Shown piece after piece: positions 33,542-42,306 of a DNA stretch of 64,000 nucleotides. The stretch is taken from contig VXNM01000011.1 in the NCBI GenBank assembly GCA_009840545.1, positions 1 through 64,000 on the forward strand. Reading direction: 5' to 3'. The first letter of the stretch is position 1; every line of letters starts with the position of its first letter. Made by a program: the position numbers and the translations under genes. The stretch is from Gammaproteobacteria bacterium. Lineage in GTDB: Bacteria; Pseudomonadota; Gammaproteobacteria; Pseudomonadales; Azotimanducaceae. Under the pieces are notes generated by a model. The model was not told the DNA's origin, ran no database searches, and saw only the letters and a program-made list of their open reading frames with translations.

Positions 33542-35644
33542 TTACGCTGGTTCGATGGATACTGCTTGAGTAGCTGTTCGTCCTTCGTTAATGAGTAACG
33601 CGATTCCTCCCTGGGCCAATGATGAGTCATTTGCTCGCAACAATTCTTCTCCATCAATAGCACCAATTAGCGTTGATCCACTTGCTGTCAAGTCAAACTC
33701 ATACATCTTGCCAAGACTCAGTTCAAATGGGGCCTCTGCGATCACAGAGAATCCATCGAGCTCACGAACTAGCTGGACGCGATTGTCTTTGGTGAGTATG
33801 AGCGCGTAGTAGCGTTTCATTCCTTGTACCCTGCATGCGACCCCTACTTGATTGACAAGGTGAGGCCTGACGTCAGCGCGTACTCGATAGTCAGTCCAGT
33901 CTCGGTTACCGTACAAAACAAGACCGGTCCCAGTGTTGTGAATTATGCGAAAGCTCTCCGCCCAGAACCAGAATGAATCAACGCCATTCACCCATGCTTT
34001 GCTCCACATTCTCCCTTTGCGTCTGCCCAAGGAAACACTTGGACTTCCCGACCAATCCAAGCTGTCCAAGTAGATGGAATCGCTAGTGTCAGACCTGACT
34101 ATTTCGATTCCGATGCTGCTAATGGGGTATCCGTCAAAATCCGGTACCTTACACTCAATCGAGCATGATTCGTTTGACCCTAGAGTTGCTTCCTGGCCGC
34201 GGTGATATACAACTTGGTCTTGTTCATCGAAGACACCGAAACTGAGTGCAACACTAACTGAAGTGGAGGTGTCTCCTGGATGAGCGACTTTGCACGTGAC
34301 GGTTTGTCCAGAATTGAGCATGGGACTAGTCATTAATCCGTAGCCACGCCCCTCGAAGTACTGTGCAGTTTCCAAGGAATCGACAAACACTGGTGTCATT
34401 GCTCGAGCACATGTAGTTTGATCTGAATCAAACTGAATTCGCAAGCCACGTTGGTCTGTGTTAGGTATCAGTGTGTTTTCAACTCTACAGTTTTCTCCTT
34501 GAAATCCTTGCATAGAACCTGGGTAGGAGAAGTGGAAGCGAGCTCCCTGCTTGGGGGGTGTATCAGGTGATCCATGTAGTTTTCTGGTTGTTCGTACCAA
34601 TCTGCGGGTGATCGTCGCGGCATCGGTAATTCCGCCTCCGCTATCCGCAGTTGGAACATAGCAAGTGTCCCCAAAAGGACCTCGCCAATCAGGTCCCGAG
34701 TCGATGCCCTTCAGTCCGTTTCGAATCCCCATCAAGCACCCGAGGTTTCCAGAATTGCAATCGGTGTCCCATCCTGCCGTGTTAACAATTTTGAGAGACT
34801 CAGCGAAATCTCCGTTACTGTGGAGAAATGCCAAGATAATCAAGCCGTGATTTGGAACGATGTGGCAATTGCCGCCATACTTGTCGTAGCCATATTGGTT
34901 CTTTAAGAGTGAGAAGGTCTTGCGCCAATCGTCGTTTGAGCTGGCATGCCACGATCGAATGTCTTGAATCATTCTTGCAATCAAGGAGTTTTTTGAAACA
35001 GTTTCAAGACCTACGTCGATGAGCGAATCAATATCTTCCTCAACATATGCTTGAGCTTCCATTGCAGCAAGAATTTGGGCACCGACTACTGCTTCTCCGT
35101 CGTGTGACACCGATGCAGCCCGTCCAGCGAAATCGGCTGCACGTTCAGGATCTCCGGGATTCACCATTCCCCATCCATCAATGAAGATTTGCGCTCCGAT
35201 TTGCTCGGCAACCACTTGTCCGTTCGTCTCGATAGCTCCGCTAAGCGGAGCGTCGATGCCTGAAATCAATCTGAGGTAGGCCGTGTGCTCTGTCGAGTTT
35301 CCAAGACCTCCCCACCACAGTACCGTTCGATCTTGAATCAAGTAATTGAGCCACGTCTGGCCAATTTGTTTAGGGCTCAGGTCGGGATCGAAGTCGTAGT
35401 CTTCCAGTGCACGAATAAATGTAAACGTTCCCGAGATATCGTCATCGGTGACGATGAGACGTACACCTAATTTGTCGTGAACGTAGTAGTCGATTTCTCC
35501 TAGTCGTTCTTCAATTCTTTCGTTCGTCCAACCCTCAAAAGGTCGACCCAAGTAAACGCCGATGATTTTTCCTAGTACTCCAGCATAGGTTCTCTCTTCG
35601 TAATCTGAGGGAATTCTGGCTGTGTGCAAACTTGATTGAGACAT
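33542..35644 (-). CDS. ADP-ribosylglycohydrolase family protein with C-terminal beta-sandwich
   Basis: A 700-residue protein. Residues 1 to about 345 are the ADP-ribosylglycohydrolase (DraG/ARH) all-alpha domain, with the dimetal ligands in TDDDISGT (Thr66-Asp69) and in AGWDTDCNSGNLG near residue 288. The remaining ~350 residues form two or more beta-sandwich regions: one ending VRSDTSDSIYLDSLDW and one resembling LamG/GH16-type laminin modules (LVLYGNRDWTDYRV...LYALILTKDNRV type strands). No signal peptide is seen. ARH proteins remove ADP-ribose from proteins or act on ADP-ribosylated small molecules; the sandwich suggests sugar or polymer binding. Monocistronic. Confidence 0.8.
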   Translation of the reverse strand: MSQSSLHTARIPSDYEERTYAGVLGKIIGVYLGRPFEGWTNERIEERLGEIDYYVHDKLGVRLIVTDDDISGTFTFIRALEDYDFDPDLSPKQIGQTWLNYLIQDRTVLWWGGLGNSTEHTAYLRLISGIDAPLSGAIETNGQVVAEQIGAQIFIDGWGMVNPGDPERAADFAGRAASVSHDGEAVVGAQILAAMEAQAYVEEDIDSLIDVGLETVSKNSLIARMIQDIRSWHASSNDDWRKTFSLLKNQYGYDKYGGNCHIVPNHGLIILAFLHSNGDFAESLKIVNTAGWDTDCNSGNLGCLMGIRNGLKGIDSGPDWRGPFGDTCYVPTADSGGGITDAATITRRLVRTTRKLHGSPDTPPKQGARFHFSYPGSMQGFQGENCRVENTLIPNTDQRGLRIQFDSDQTTCARAMTPVFVDSLETAQYFEGRGYGLMTSPMLNSGQTVTCKVAHPGDTSTSVSVALSFGVFDEQDQVVYHRGQEATLGSNESCSIECKVPDFDGYPISSIGIEIVRSDTSDSIYLDSLDWSGSPSVSLGRRKGRMWSKAWVNGVDSFWFWAESFRIIHNTGTGLVLYGNRDWTDYRVRADVRPHLVNQVGVACRVQGMKRYYALILTKDNRVQLVRELDGFSVIAEAPFELSLGKMYEFDLTASGSTLIGAIDGEELLRANDSSLAQGGIALLINEGRTATQAVSIEPA

Positions 35645-35793
35645 CTTTGAGTTCCTATCTGCTCTTGGAGTTCGGATACGACGCTCATACTACTCTACAC
35701 AATTGACCCGACCTGCAGGACTCAGCGGTCAGACAGAGATTCCCGATTGATTTGTAGAATGATCAATCTCATGGATTGATGTTGGGAGATGCT

Positions 35794-36267
35794 ATGGGCG
35801 AAGCAATTCAGGAAGCCTTTGACACACTTACGGCCTCTATAGGACAGAGTTCAACGCCGACTGAGTGGTTCGAAGTCTCTCAGAATCGGATTAACGACTT
35901 CGCCGATGTGACGATGGATCATCAGTGGATTCACATTGATGCGGAGAGGGCAAAGCAAGGTCCATTTGGCACGACAATCGCTCACGGACATTTGACTCTT
36001 TCAATCATGGGACATCTACCAAGACTTGTTGCAGAGACAGGTCCTCGAATTCGAGGGCATCAAATGTCCATCAACTACGGCTTTGATCGCGTGCGATTTC
36101 CTTCCCCGGTTCCTGTTGGAGCGAAAATTAGAGCTACAAGTACATTGAAGCGAGTAGAGATAAAAGGGGGAATGATCGAAACCATGAACGAGGTTGTCGT
36201 TGAGATTCAGGGTCAAGACAAACCTTGTTGCGTAGCAGAAAGTCTGACTCGTCTTGTTGTCGACTAG
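35794..36267 (+). CDS. MaoC-like enoyl-CoA hydratase
   Basis: A 157-residue single-hotdog protein. ISQNRINDFADVTMDHQWIHID contains the hydratase-2 motif (Asp and His of D-x4-H), and AHGHLTLSIMG and INYGFDRVRFPSPV complete the family. It catalyses R-specific hydration of 2-enoyl-CoA. The ATG at 35794 is chosen over two upstream starts because GGGAG (35783-35787) is spaced 6 bases from it. The amidohydrolase and acyl-CoA dehydrogenase genes follow within 25 and 2 bp, so the three probably form one operon. Confidence 0.88.
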   Translation: MGEAIQEAFDTLTASIGQSSTPTEWFEVSQNRINDFADVTMDHQWIHIDAERAKQGPFGTTIAHGHLTLSIMGHLPRLVAETGPRIRGHQMSINYGFDRVRFPSPVPVGAKIRATSTLKRVEIKGGMIETMNEVVVEIQGQDKPCCVAESLTRLVVD

Positions 36268-36289
36268 GGCTAGTGCCCAACTCTCATAA

Positions 36290-37459
36290 TTGAAATCAAT
36301 TACTTACTCTAACCTTCGGATATGGAATGGTTTTTCTACTGACTATTCGGAAGACACGAGCATAACGGTAACTGACGGAACAATTTCCGGCATAGGTAAA
36401 TCCGGTCCAAACCCTCGTGATATGACGGGTCTAACTGTCGTTCCTGGTTTGATTGACGCCCATGTCCATATGACGTTGGATCCCGCAATTTCGTCCATGG
36501 ACGTGCAACTGGCACAAACCGATATAGAGATCCAGTCAAAAATGGACACGCGAGCTCGCGAGATGGTACATGCTGGCATAACGACTGCTCGTGATCTTGG
36601 GGGTGGAAGATGGTTAGAAATCGACCTCAGGGAACGAATTCGAAGCAATGAAGTTCCGGGTCCTCGCCTACTTTGTGCCGGCCAACCACTGACTTCGCAC
36701 AACGGACACTGTCATTTTTGGGGCGGTGTCGCAACAAGTGAGTCGGAAATTGAAGAGGTTATACAGAGGCAACACGAGCATGAAGTAGATCTCGTAAAGA
36801 TCATGGCCACCGGCGGGATGTACACGAAGATCAGTAAACCTGGATTGGCTCAATTCTCTCAAGAGCATTTCGACTTTGCCGTTCAGACTGCGAACGGGCT
36901 GGGGTATCGTGTCGCAGCACACTGCCACGGTACACAAGGGATAGCTAGAGCGGCACGTGCAGGTGTGGATACCATTGAACATTGTTCGTGGCTCAGTCGG
37001 GATGGATCAAGATCCACCTGCGACAAGAAAGTGGCGCGTGAAATTAGCGAACGTGGGATTTGGGTATCGCCCACCGTGAATGCGGGTTGGGCTCGTTTCA
37101 TGGCTGGAAACGGAAAGTTCGAAAACCTGTTGAAGAAGCTTTTCTCAACCATGAAAGCGTGTGGAGTCAAATTTATTGCTTCTACAGATGCCGGGATACC
37201 CAATGTCCGACATCACGAGTTAGCACATGCACTGGATGTATTTGCAAAGTTGGCGGGGTTGAGTTGTGTAGAGACTTTGCGTACTGCAACCTCCAATGCG
37301 GCTCAAGCTCTCGCAATTGATCATGTAACAGGTACCATTGAAAAAGGAAAGGCTGCAGATCTTCTTTTTGTCGAGGGAGATCCGCTCAATGATCTTGGTG
37401 TACTTCAGCGACCTGCCATGGTTGTATCCCAGGGTTCAGAGCACAGGAACGGGAGTTAG
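36290..37459 (+). CDS. Amidohydrolase family protein (imidazolonepropionase-like)
   Basis: A 389-residue metal-dependent amidohydrolase. DAHVHMTLDP carries the first metal histidines, VDLVKIMATGGMY the bridging Lys, VAAHCHG and DTIEHCSW the next His pair, and ASTDAGIPN the catalytic Asp; LFVEGDPLNDL closes the barrel. This subgroup includes prolidase-like and dipeptidase-like enzymes on acylated substrates. It starts at TTG 36290, 22 bp after the MaoC gene, and ends 2 bp before the ACAD gene. Catalytic use in the same pathway as the two flanking genes is inferred. Confidence 0.85.
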   Translation: MKSITYSNLRIWNGFSTDYSEDTSITVTDGTISGIGKSGPNPRDMTGLTVVPGLIDAHVHMTLDPAISSMDVQLAQTDIEIQSKMDTRAREMVHAGITTARDLGGGRWLEIDLRERIRSNEVPGPRLLCAGQPLTSHNGHCHFWGGVATSESEIEEVIQRQHEHEVDLVKIMATGGMYTKISKPGLAQFSQEHFDFAVQTANGLGYRVAAHCHGTQGIARAARAGVDTIEHCSWLSRDGSRSTCDKKVAREISERGIWVSPTVNAGWARFMAGNGKFENLLKKLFSTMKACGVKFIASTDAGIPNVRHHELAHALDVFAKLAGLSCVETLRTATSNAAQALAIDHVTGTIEKGKAADLLFVEGDPLNDLGVLQRPAMVVSQGSEHRNGS

Positions 37460-37461
37460 AC

Positions 37462-38616
37462 ATGGACTTTAGATCGGAAACTCGGAACTGGATAGAGGAA
37501 AACTGCCCCGAGTCCATTCGAGATTCGGCAAAACAAGCTTCGGCGGAAGAAATCCGTCTATGGCGTAGCCGATACTTCGAGCGTGGCTGGAGCGCGCCGA
37601 CATGGCCATCAGTCTATGGAGGGGGAGGGCTCGAAGGGATCGAAGTCCGAATTCTTCAAGAGGAAATTGGACGAGCAAATGCTTGGGTACCTGTTGGGGG
37701 CATGGGATTGACGATGATTGGTCCGGCTCTGCTTGAGTTTGGAAATGAGAATCAATGCCACGAGCATCTTCCACCCATCGTCCGACAGGAAATTGTTTGG
37801 TGCCAGGGCTATAGTGAACCCGGGTCGGGATCGGATCTTGCAGGCCTGCAAACCAAAGCCGTTGAAGATGGCGACGACTACATTATCAATGGTTCGAAAA
37901 TATGGACTTCAGGAGCGGATGGAGCTGACTGGATGTTCTGTCTTGTGCGCACGAGCCCGGATGCACCTAAGCACGAAGGCATATCCTTTATTTTGTTCAG
38001 CATGAGTTCGCCAGGTGTAACTGTGAAGCCCATTCAGTTGATCAGTGGTGCATCACCATTCTGCGAAACATTTTTCGATGATGTGCGTGTGCCAAAACGC
38101 AATGTAGTCGGAGAAGTCAACAAAGGATGGACGGTCGCTAAGCGCTTGCTTCAGTACGAAAGGACCTCGATCGGAGGAATTGGCGGCGGAGGCGGAGTCG
38201 CGAGTAGAGGGCGTGTACGAACTATTGCAGATGTAGCAAAGGAAAGTGTTGGAGAAATTGACGGGAAGATTGGTGATCCCGACTTGAGGGATCGACTAAT
38301 CAAGCACAGAATTGACGATCAAGCTTTTGGTCTCACATCGCGCCGAATTGGAGAGGAAGGAAAGGCGGGGGTTGCGCCAACATTCGTATCGTCAATGCTG
38401 AAGTACTACGGTACAGAACAGAACAAGAATCGCTATGACCTTCTCATGAGTATGAAGGGTGTACAAGGCCTTGGATGGAGCGGGAACGACTTTGAGAGAG
38501 GGGATTTGGACATAACCAGACAGTGGTTACGATCCAAAGCCAATTCAATTGAAGGAGGAACGTCCGAGGTTCAACTCAACATCATCGCCAAACGAGTATT
38601 AGGACTGCCAGATTAG
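37462..38616 (+). CDS. Acyl-CoA dehydrogenase family protein
   Basis: A 384-residue acyl-CoA dehydrogenase. WCQGYSEPGSGSDLAGLQT (FAD site), INGSKIWTSGADGADWMFC and the closing SIEGGTSEVQLNIIAKRVLGLP are clear ACAD signatures. A Gly-rich loop IGGIGGGGGVASRG (near residue 235) is unusual. It is the last gene of the MaoC-amidohydrolase-ACAD operon and starts 2 bp after the amidohydrolase stop. Similar to the large partner at 2462-3670 and probably of the FadE-like sterol/branched-chain group. Confidence 0.9.
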   Translation: MDFRSETRNWIEENCPESIRDSAKQASAEEIRLWRSRYFERGWSAPTWPSVYGGGGLEGIEVRILQEEIGRANAWVPVGGMGLTMIGPALLEFGNENQCHEHLPPIVRQEIVWCQGYSEPGSGSDLAGLQTKAVEDGDDYIINGSKIWTSGADGADWMFCLVRTSPDAPKHEGISFILFSMSSPGVTVKPIQLISGASPFCETFFDDVRVPKRNVVGEVNKGWTVAKRLLQYERTSIGGIGGGGGVASRGRVRTIADVAKESVGEIDGKIGDPDLRDRLIKHRIDDQAFGLTSRRIGEEGKAGVAPTFVSSMLKYYGTEQNKNRYDLLMSMKGVQGLGWSGNDFERGDLDITRQWLRSKANSIEGGTSEVQLNIIAKRVLGLPD

Positions 38617-38682
38617 GGAGGCATACCTGCGTCAGAAGCACGAATTGACGTATGTCACTAAACGGAGACTGTCGCGGATTAG

Positions 38683-41600
38683 CTAGTTTCCGGCCCGAAA
38701 TCCGATTTGATGTGTGATTCGGGGATTGCCACATTCCGTTCCTTCATAGAATCCAATATTGTCTAGGTCCACGGAAGCGCGATGTTGTGCCAAATCGAAT
38801 GCAACTCGAGCCGTTATGTCGGTCTGATCAACCGTGAACGTATGCTCGAAATCTTGCCATTCTGTGGTCAAGTCGGAACTAAACTGACCTCCGCTTAGGT
38901 TTTGCCATCCGTGCATATTGCGGTCTAGGTATGCGGTGATGGACCTTGCGGAAGTGGCTTTTGCACTATAGCAAAGTGTGTATTCCTGTCCTGCTTCAAC
39001 TGAAACTGTATGGCTGATCTGAGCTCGCCATGGCTGTGACGTGTTAACTGTCGAGATGTTAGCTCTGACAGCTCCACTTCTATGTGAAATACGATTGTTA
39101 TTGAGTTCTACTGTGTTCCAAAATCGCGCTAACGGAAACTCGAAGAACGTAAAGTCGCCTCCACTCACAATCAGATTGCCTGAATAAAAAGGCTTGTCGC
39201 TCTGTTGCGAGAAGAACATGACGTCGTTACTAATCATGCCTCCAGGTGTTTGAATTTGAAGGAAATTCAGACCATAACGAGTTGGCACTTGATTTAGTTC
39301 AACCGAAATCAGTTCATCAGTGCAATTGGGGAGTTCGCCTTCTTGACACGAAACCGTCCCATCTACCAAGAAACCGTTCACGAGAATCGTAGATTCAGGT
39401 TGAATGTGTCGTCCCTTCATGTCGATAGCGAGGCTGTCAGAGACATAAGTAATCTCGACGGTGGGGGACTGTTGCTCGATGCCGCTGTACGTGTTGTCAC
39501 CAATTGTCCAGTACGGCCAAATTGCAGGCTGAGGTGTTTCAAAGCCAACGTTTGTACCAATATGCCCCGTAAACGTCAAAACCAATTGGCCAGTTTCTGC
39601 TAATCCAAGAAGATCTTCTCTTGTGTAACTTGCTACATCTTCGCCGTCTTCGTCGGCTCGATCTACAAATTCGCCATCTTGAAACTCTAAGCTGATTCCA
39701 CTAACAGTTTCTTCTTCGGCATCCGTCACAAATAGACCCTCTGCTCTGAGAACGATAGTTTTGTCTTCTGCGGCAGTAATAAGGACATCAAGAAGGTCAT
39801 TAGTAATCTCAGAATCTGCAGAATCTTCACTTAGCGTCACTTGGCGTGCGTAGGTTCCACTAAATCCAGTGCTGAATTCTAGGACCATGTCCCAATTCGC
39901 TTGCGTGCGAGCTCCTGCGTGGAACCAAATCTCTTGTTCTGGAAGACTTCCGCCCAAATCCATGCCTATGCGCTCTATCAAGTCGATCACATTGAATCTA
40001 GCTTGAGGAGTAACAATCCACCGGTCGTACGCGCCTCGCCATGTTGGAGCGTCCATACCGTTGAATGAGCCTACATCTGCATCCATGTTGTCGGAGGATG
40101 GTGTATTTGTACTGGTAAGGAACGGAGGCTTGTGGCACGCACCGCAGGCTTGAGCACCCGTCGTTATTCCTGAGTCATTCAGGAAATTGAATTCAAAAAT
40201 TCCTGTTTTTGCAGATGGAGAGAGCTCGTTATCGAACGGTCTGTTTGGAGCCGGGGGATAGGGAACGCTGAGAAGGTAGCGAGCCAATGCATCTCGTTCT
40301 GCGCCGTCCAGCAGTCCTGCTTTACCTTCGTCGTTCTCGCCACAGTTTCCCTCTTCGCACATTGTCGTAGCTAGGCTTCCATCGATGAGAACCCGTATGC
40401 AAGCTTCTGGATTGTCTTCATCGCAATTTGGATCTACTGGGTCCCACAAAGAACTAGCATTCACACCGCCGTAGGGGTCACCGGGGATTCCGTCCCAATG
40501 ATAGGGTTGGGTATCTCTTAACCCTCGAGCCGGCATAGTTAGGCGCGGCGGGATTTGTGTGCACCCTGGATGGTCGCACTCTGGAGTATCCAACACCCAG
40601 ATTAGTTGATCCACATTGTTGTCTGGGTGGCAGCTCTCGCATGAAAAAGTTCCTGTTGTCGATGCATTGGCATCGTTGAATGCAATACGTCCTTGTTTGA
40701 CAAGAGTGGGCGTGGGATCCACCAGCGGTACCGACGCCACTACACTTGGTTCCGAAAGCGTCGTCAGATCGATCCGAGAGACAGTGTTTTCGACAACACT
40801 GTGAACCCATGCATGAGATGGTGTGCCATCTTCGTTTGAAACCAAATAGAGACCTCTCGGAACCGGATCCACTTCAATCCTACCTAGAATCGAACCTGTT
40901 CCGACATCCAACACAAACACCATGTCAGACCCTGCAGCGGTTGCCACGACCGTGGAGTCATCATCGCTTATCTGAACGGCGAAGGGAGTTGCCAGAGCCA
41001 TTCCAACTGCCGGATGGTCGGGAGGCAAGGGCTCTAATTCGAAGACTTCAGGACTCTCGCAAGGTAGCGAACTGCAATCCACTTTCGTAATCTGATTCAG
41101 GAAGGCGCGATTCTCCATTTCGGCCATACCGTGCTTTTGTGTGCCTGCTCGACCGTTTTCGACGTTACGTGCATCCGCTTGCGCGATGTAGACATTCCCT
41201 TCCGAATCGACGGTTAGCCCATACAGCAGGGATCCCGTACCTTCAACTACTTCCTCAAGTTGATCAGTTAAAACATTGAAAATAAATAAATCTCTATCGG
41301 GTACTTTTGGATTCTTGACGATGTCAGCATCATAATTCAAAGAGAGCACATTGTTAGTTGTATGGGTTTCTTGAATCGCGTCGTAGGTACACGAGTCTCC
41401 GTCTATATCTTGCGGGTAGCAACCAGAGAGTTGGCTCGTGTTTCCCGATTCAAAGGCAATTACGTAGAGGAACCCATTGCGGACTGTGATGGCTCGAGGA
41501 TCTTGTGCATTGATATCCAAGTGGCCTCGGACAGTATGAGATGGAACATCGATGACTGCGATTCGATTTGAAGGGCCCAATGCGACATACGCCTTCTGCG

Positions 41601-42102
41601 AATTGGCAAACGCTATGCCAACCGGTTCGTCAAAGTTCGTTTGAAGCGTTTCACTATTTACATCCTGCACAGTTGCAATGACTTGGTGGTAGAAGAGGCT
41701 TTCGGGATCGGAGTCGATAACACTAACCGTGTCGGAAATATGATTCGCAACCCAAATTTCCTTGCCATCTGGCCGCACGGCAACACTGACAGGGTCTATG
41801 CCTACATTGATTCGAAGTACAACCTCGTTCGATTCTGAGTCGATTACGTCGAGCGTTCCAGATTGAGTATTTACTGCATAGACCAAGTTCCCGACAGCAA
41901 CAATTGGATCTGCATGAGGACTAGAAAACGTAGGATGCCCAAGGTCTTCATTTGTCAACAGTTGTACGCCGAGCCCGTCATCTGCTCCTGTTGTTGTGGT
42001 TAGAAACAGAAGAGAAAGTGCTATCAGACAGGACAACGTCCTGAGTCGCGCAACCCGTTGTTTTGTCGTGTAATAGCGTTTAGTGGATGTGTCTAATTGC
42101 AT
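38683..42102 (-). CDS. Secreted YVTN beta-propeller protein with di-haem cytochrome c domain and C-terminal CBM-like domain
   Basis: A 1139-residue exported protein: signal peptide (LSCLIALSLLFLTTTTGA), a seven-bladed YVTN/NHL-type propeller (residues about 40-470, repeats such as PVSVAVRPDGKEIWVANHISDTVSVID), a cytochrome-like region with two CxxCH haem sites (CESCH near residue 488 and CGACH near 653), and a C-terminal carbohydrate-binding-module-like beta-sandwich with LDRNMHGWQNLSG and VDLDNIGFYEG. Similar propeller/MauG-type fusions oxidise extracytoplasmic substrates or carry electrons. The ATG at 42102 gives a clean signal. It is divergent from a TonB receptor 204 bp away. Confidence 0.8.
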   Translation of the reverse strand: MQLDTSTKRYYTTKQRVARLRTLSCLIALSLLFLTTTTGADDGLGVQLLTNEDLGHPTFSSPHADPIVAVGNLVYAVNTQSGTLDVIDSESNEVVLRINVGIDPVSVAVRPDGKEIWVANHISDTVSVIDSDPESLFYHQVIATVQDVNSETLQTNFDEPVGIAFANSQKAYVALGPSNRIAVIDVPSHTVRGHLDINAQDPRAITVRNGFLYVIAFESGNTSQLSGCYPQDIDGDSCTYDAIQETHTTNNVLSLNYDADIVKNPKVPDRDLFIFNVLTDQLEEVVEGTGSLLYGLTVDSEGNVYIAQADARNVENGRAGTQKHGMAEMENRAFLNQITKVDCSSLPCESPEVFELEPLPPDHPAVGMALATPFAVQISDDDSTVVATAAGSDMVFVLDVGTGSILGRIEVDPVPRGLYLVSNEDGTPSHAWVHSVVENTVSRIDLTTLSEPSVVASVPLVDPTPTLVKQGRIAFNDANASTTGTFSCESCHPDNNVDQLIWVLDTPECDHPGCTQIPPRLTMPARGLRDTQPYHWDGIPGDPYGGVNASSLWDPVDPNCDEDNPEACIRVLIDGSLATTMCEEGNCGENDEGKAGLLDGAERDALARYLLSVPYPPAPNRPFDNELSPSAKTGIFEFNFLNDSGITTGAQACGACHKPPFLTSTNTPSSDNMDADVGSFNGMDAPTWRGAYDRWIVTPQARFNVIDLIERIGMDLGGSLPEQEIWFHAGARTQANWDMVLEFSTGFSGTYARQVTLSEDSADSEITNDLLDVLITAAEDKTIVLRAEGLFVTDAEEETVSGISLEFQDGEFVDRADEDGEDVASYTREDLLGLAETGQLVLTFTGHIGTNVGFETPQPAIWPYWTIGDNTYSGIEQQSPTVEITYVSDSLAIDMKGRHIQPESTILVNGFLVDGTVSCQEGELPNCTDELISVELNQVPTRYGLNFLQIQTPGGMISNDVMFFSQQSDKPFYSGNLIVSGGDFTFFEFPLARFWNTVELNNNRISHRSGAVRANISTVNTSQPWRAQISHTVSVEAGQEYTLCYSAKATSARSITAYLDRNMHGWQNLSGGQFSSDLTTEWQDFEHTFTVDQTDITARVAFDLAQHRASVDLDNIGFYEGTECGNPRITHQIGFRAGN

Positions 42103-42306
42103 ACTCTCACACTCAGCCAGCATGCGAATGGACTGTAATTCAACCCCGATTGAAGATTAATCATATTCCAAGACATAAACACATTGCAAGTTAACAAGAT
42201 TCTAAGCCTCAAAACTAGTTTGAAGTGAGCATGTCGGGCGTTCTTGAACGACACACCGTTGAAAATTTTTAACATATACACTGCAGCGCACTTCGTGGAC
42301 TCCAAT

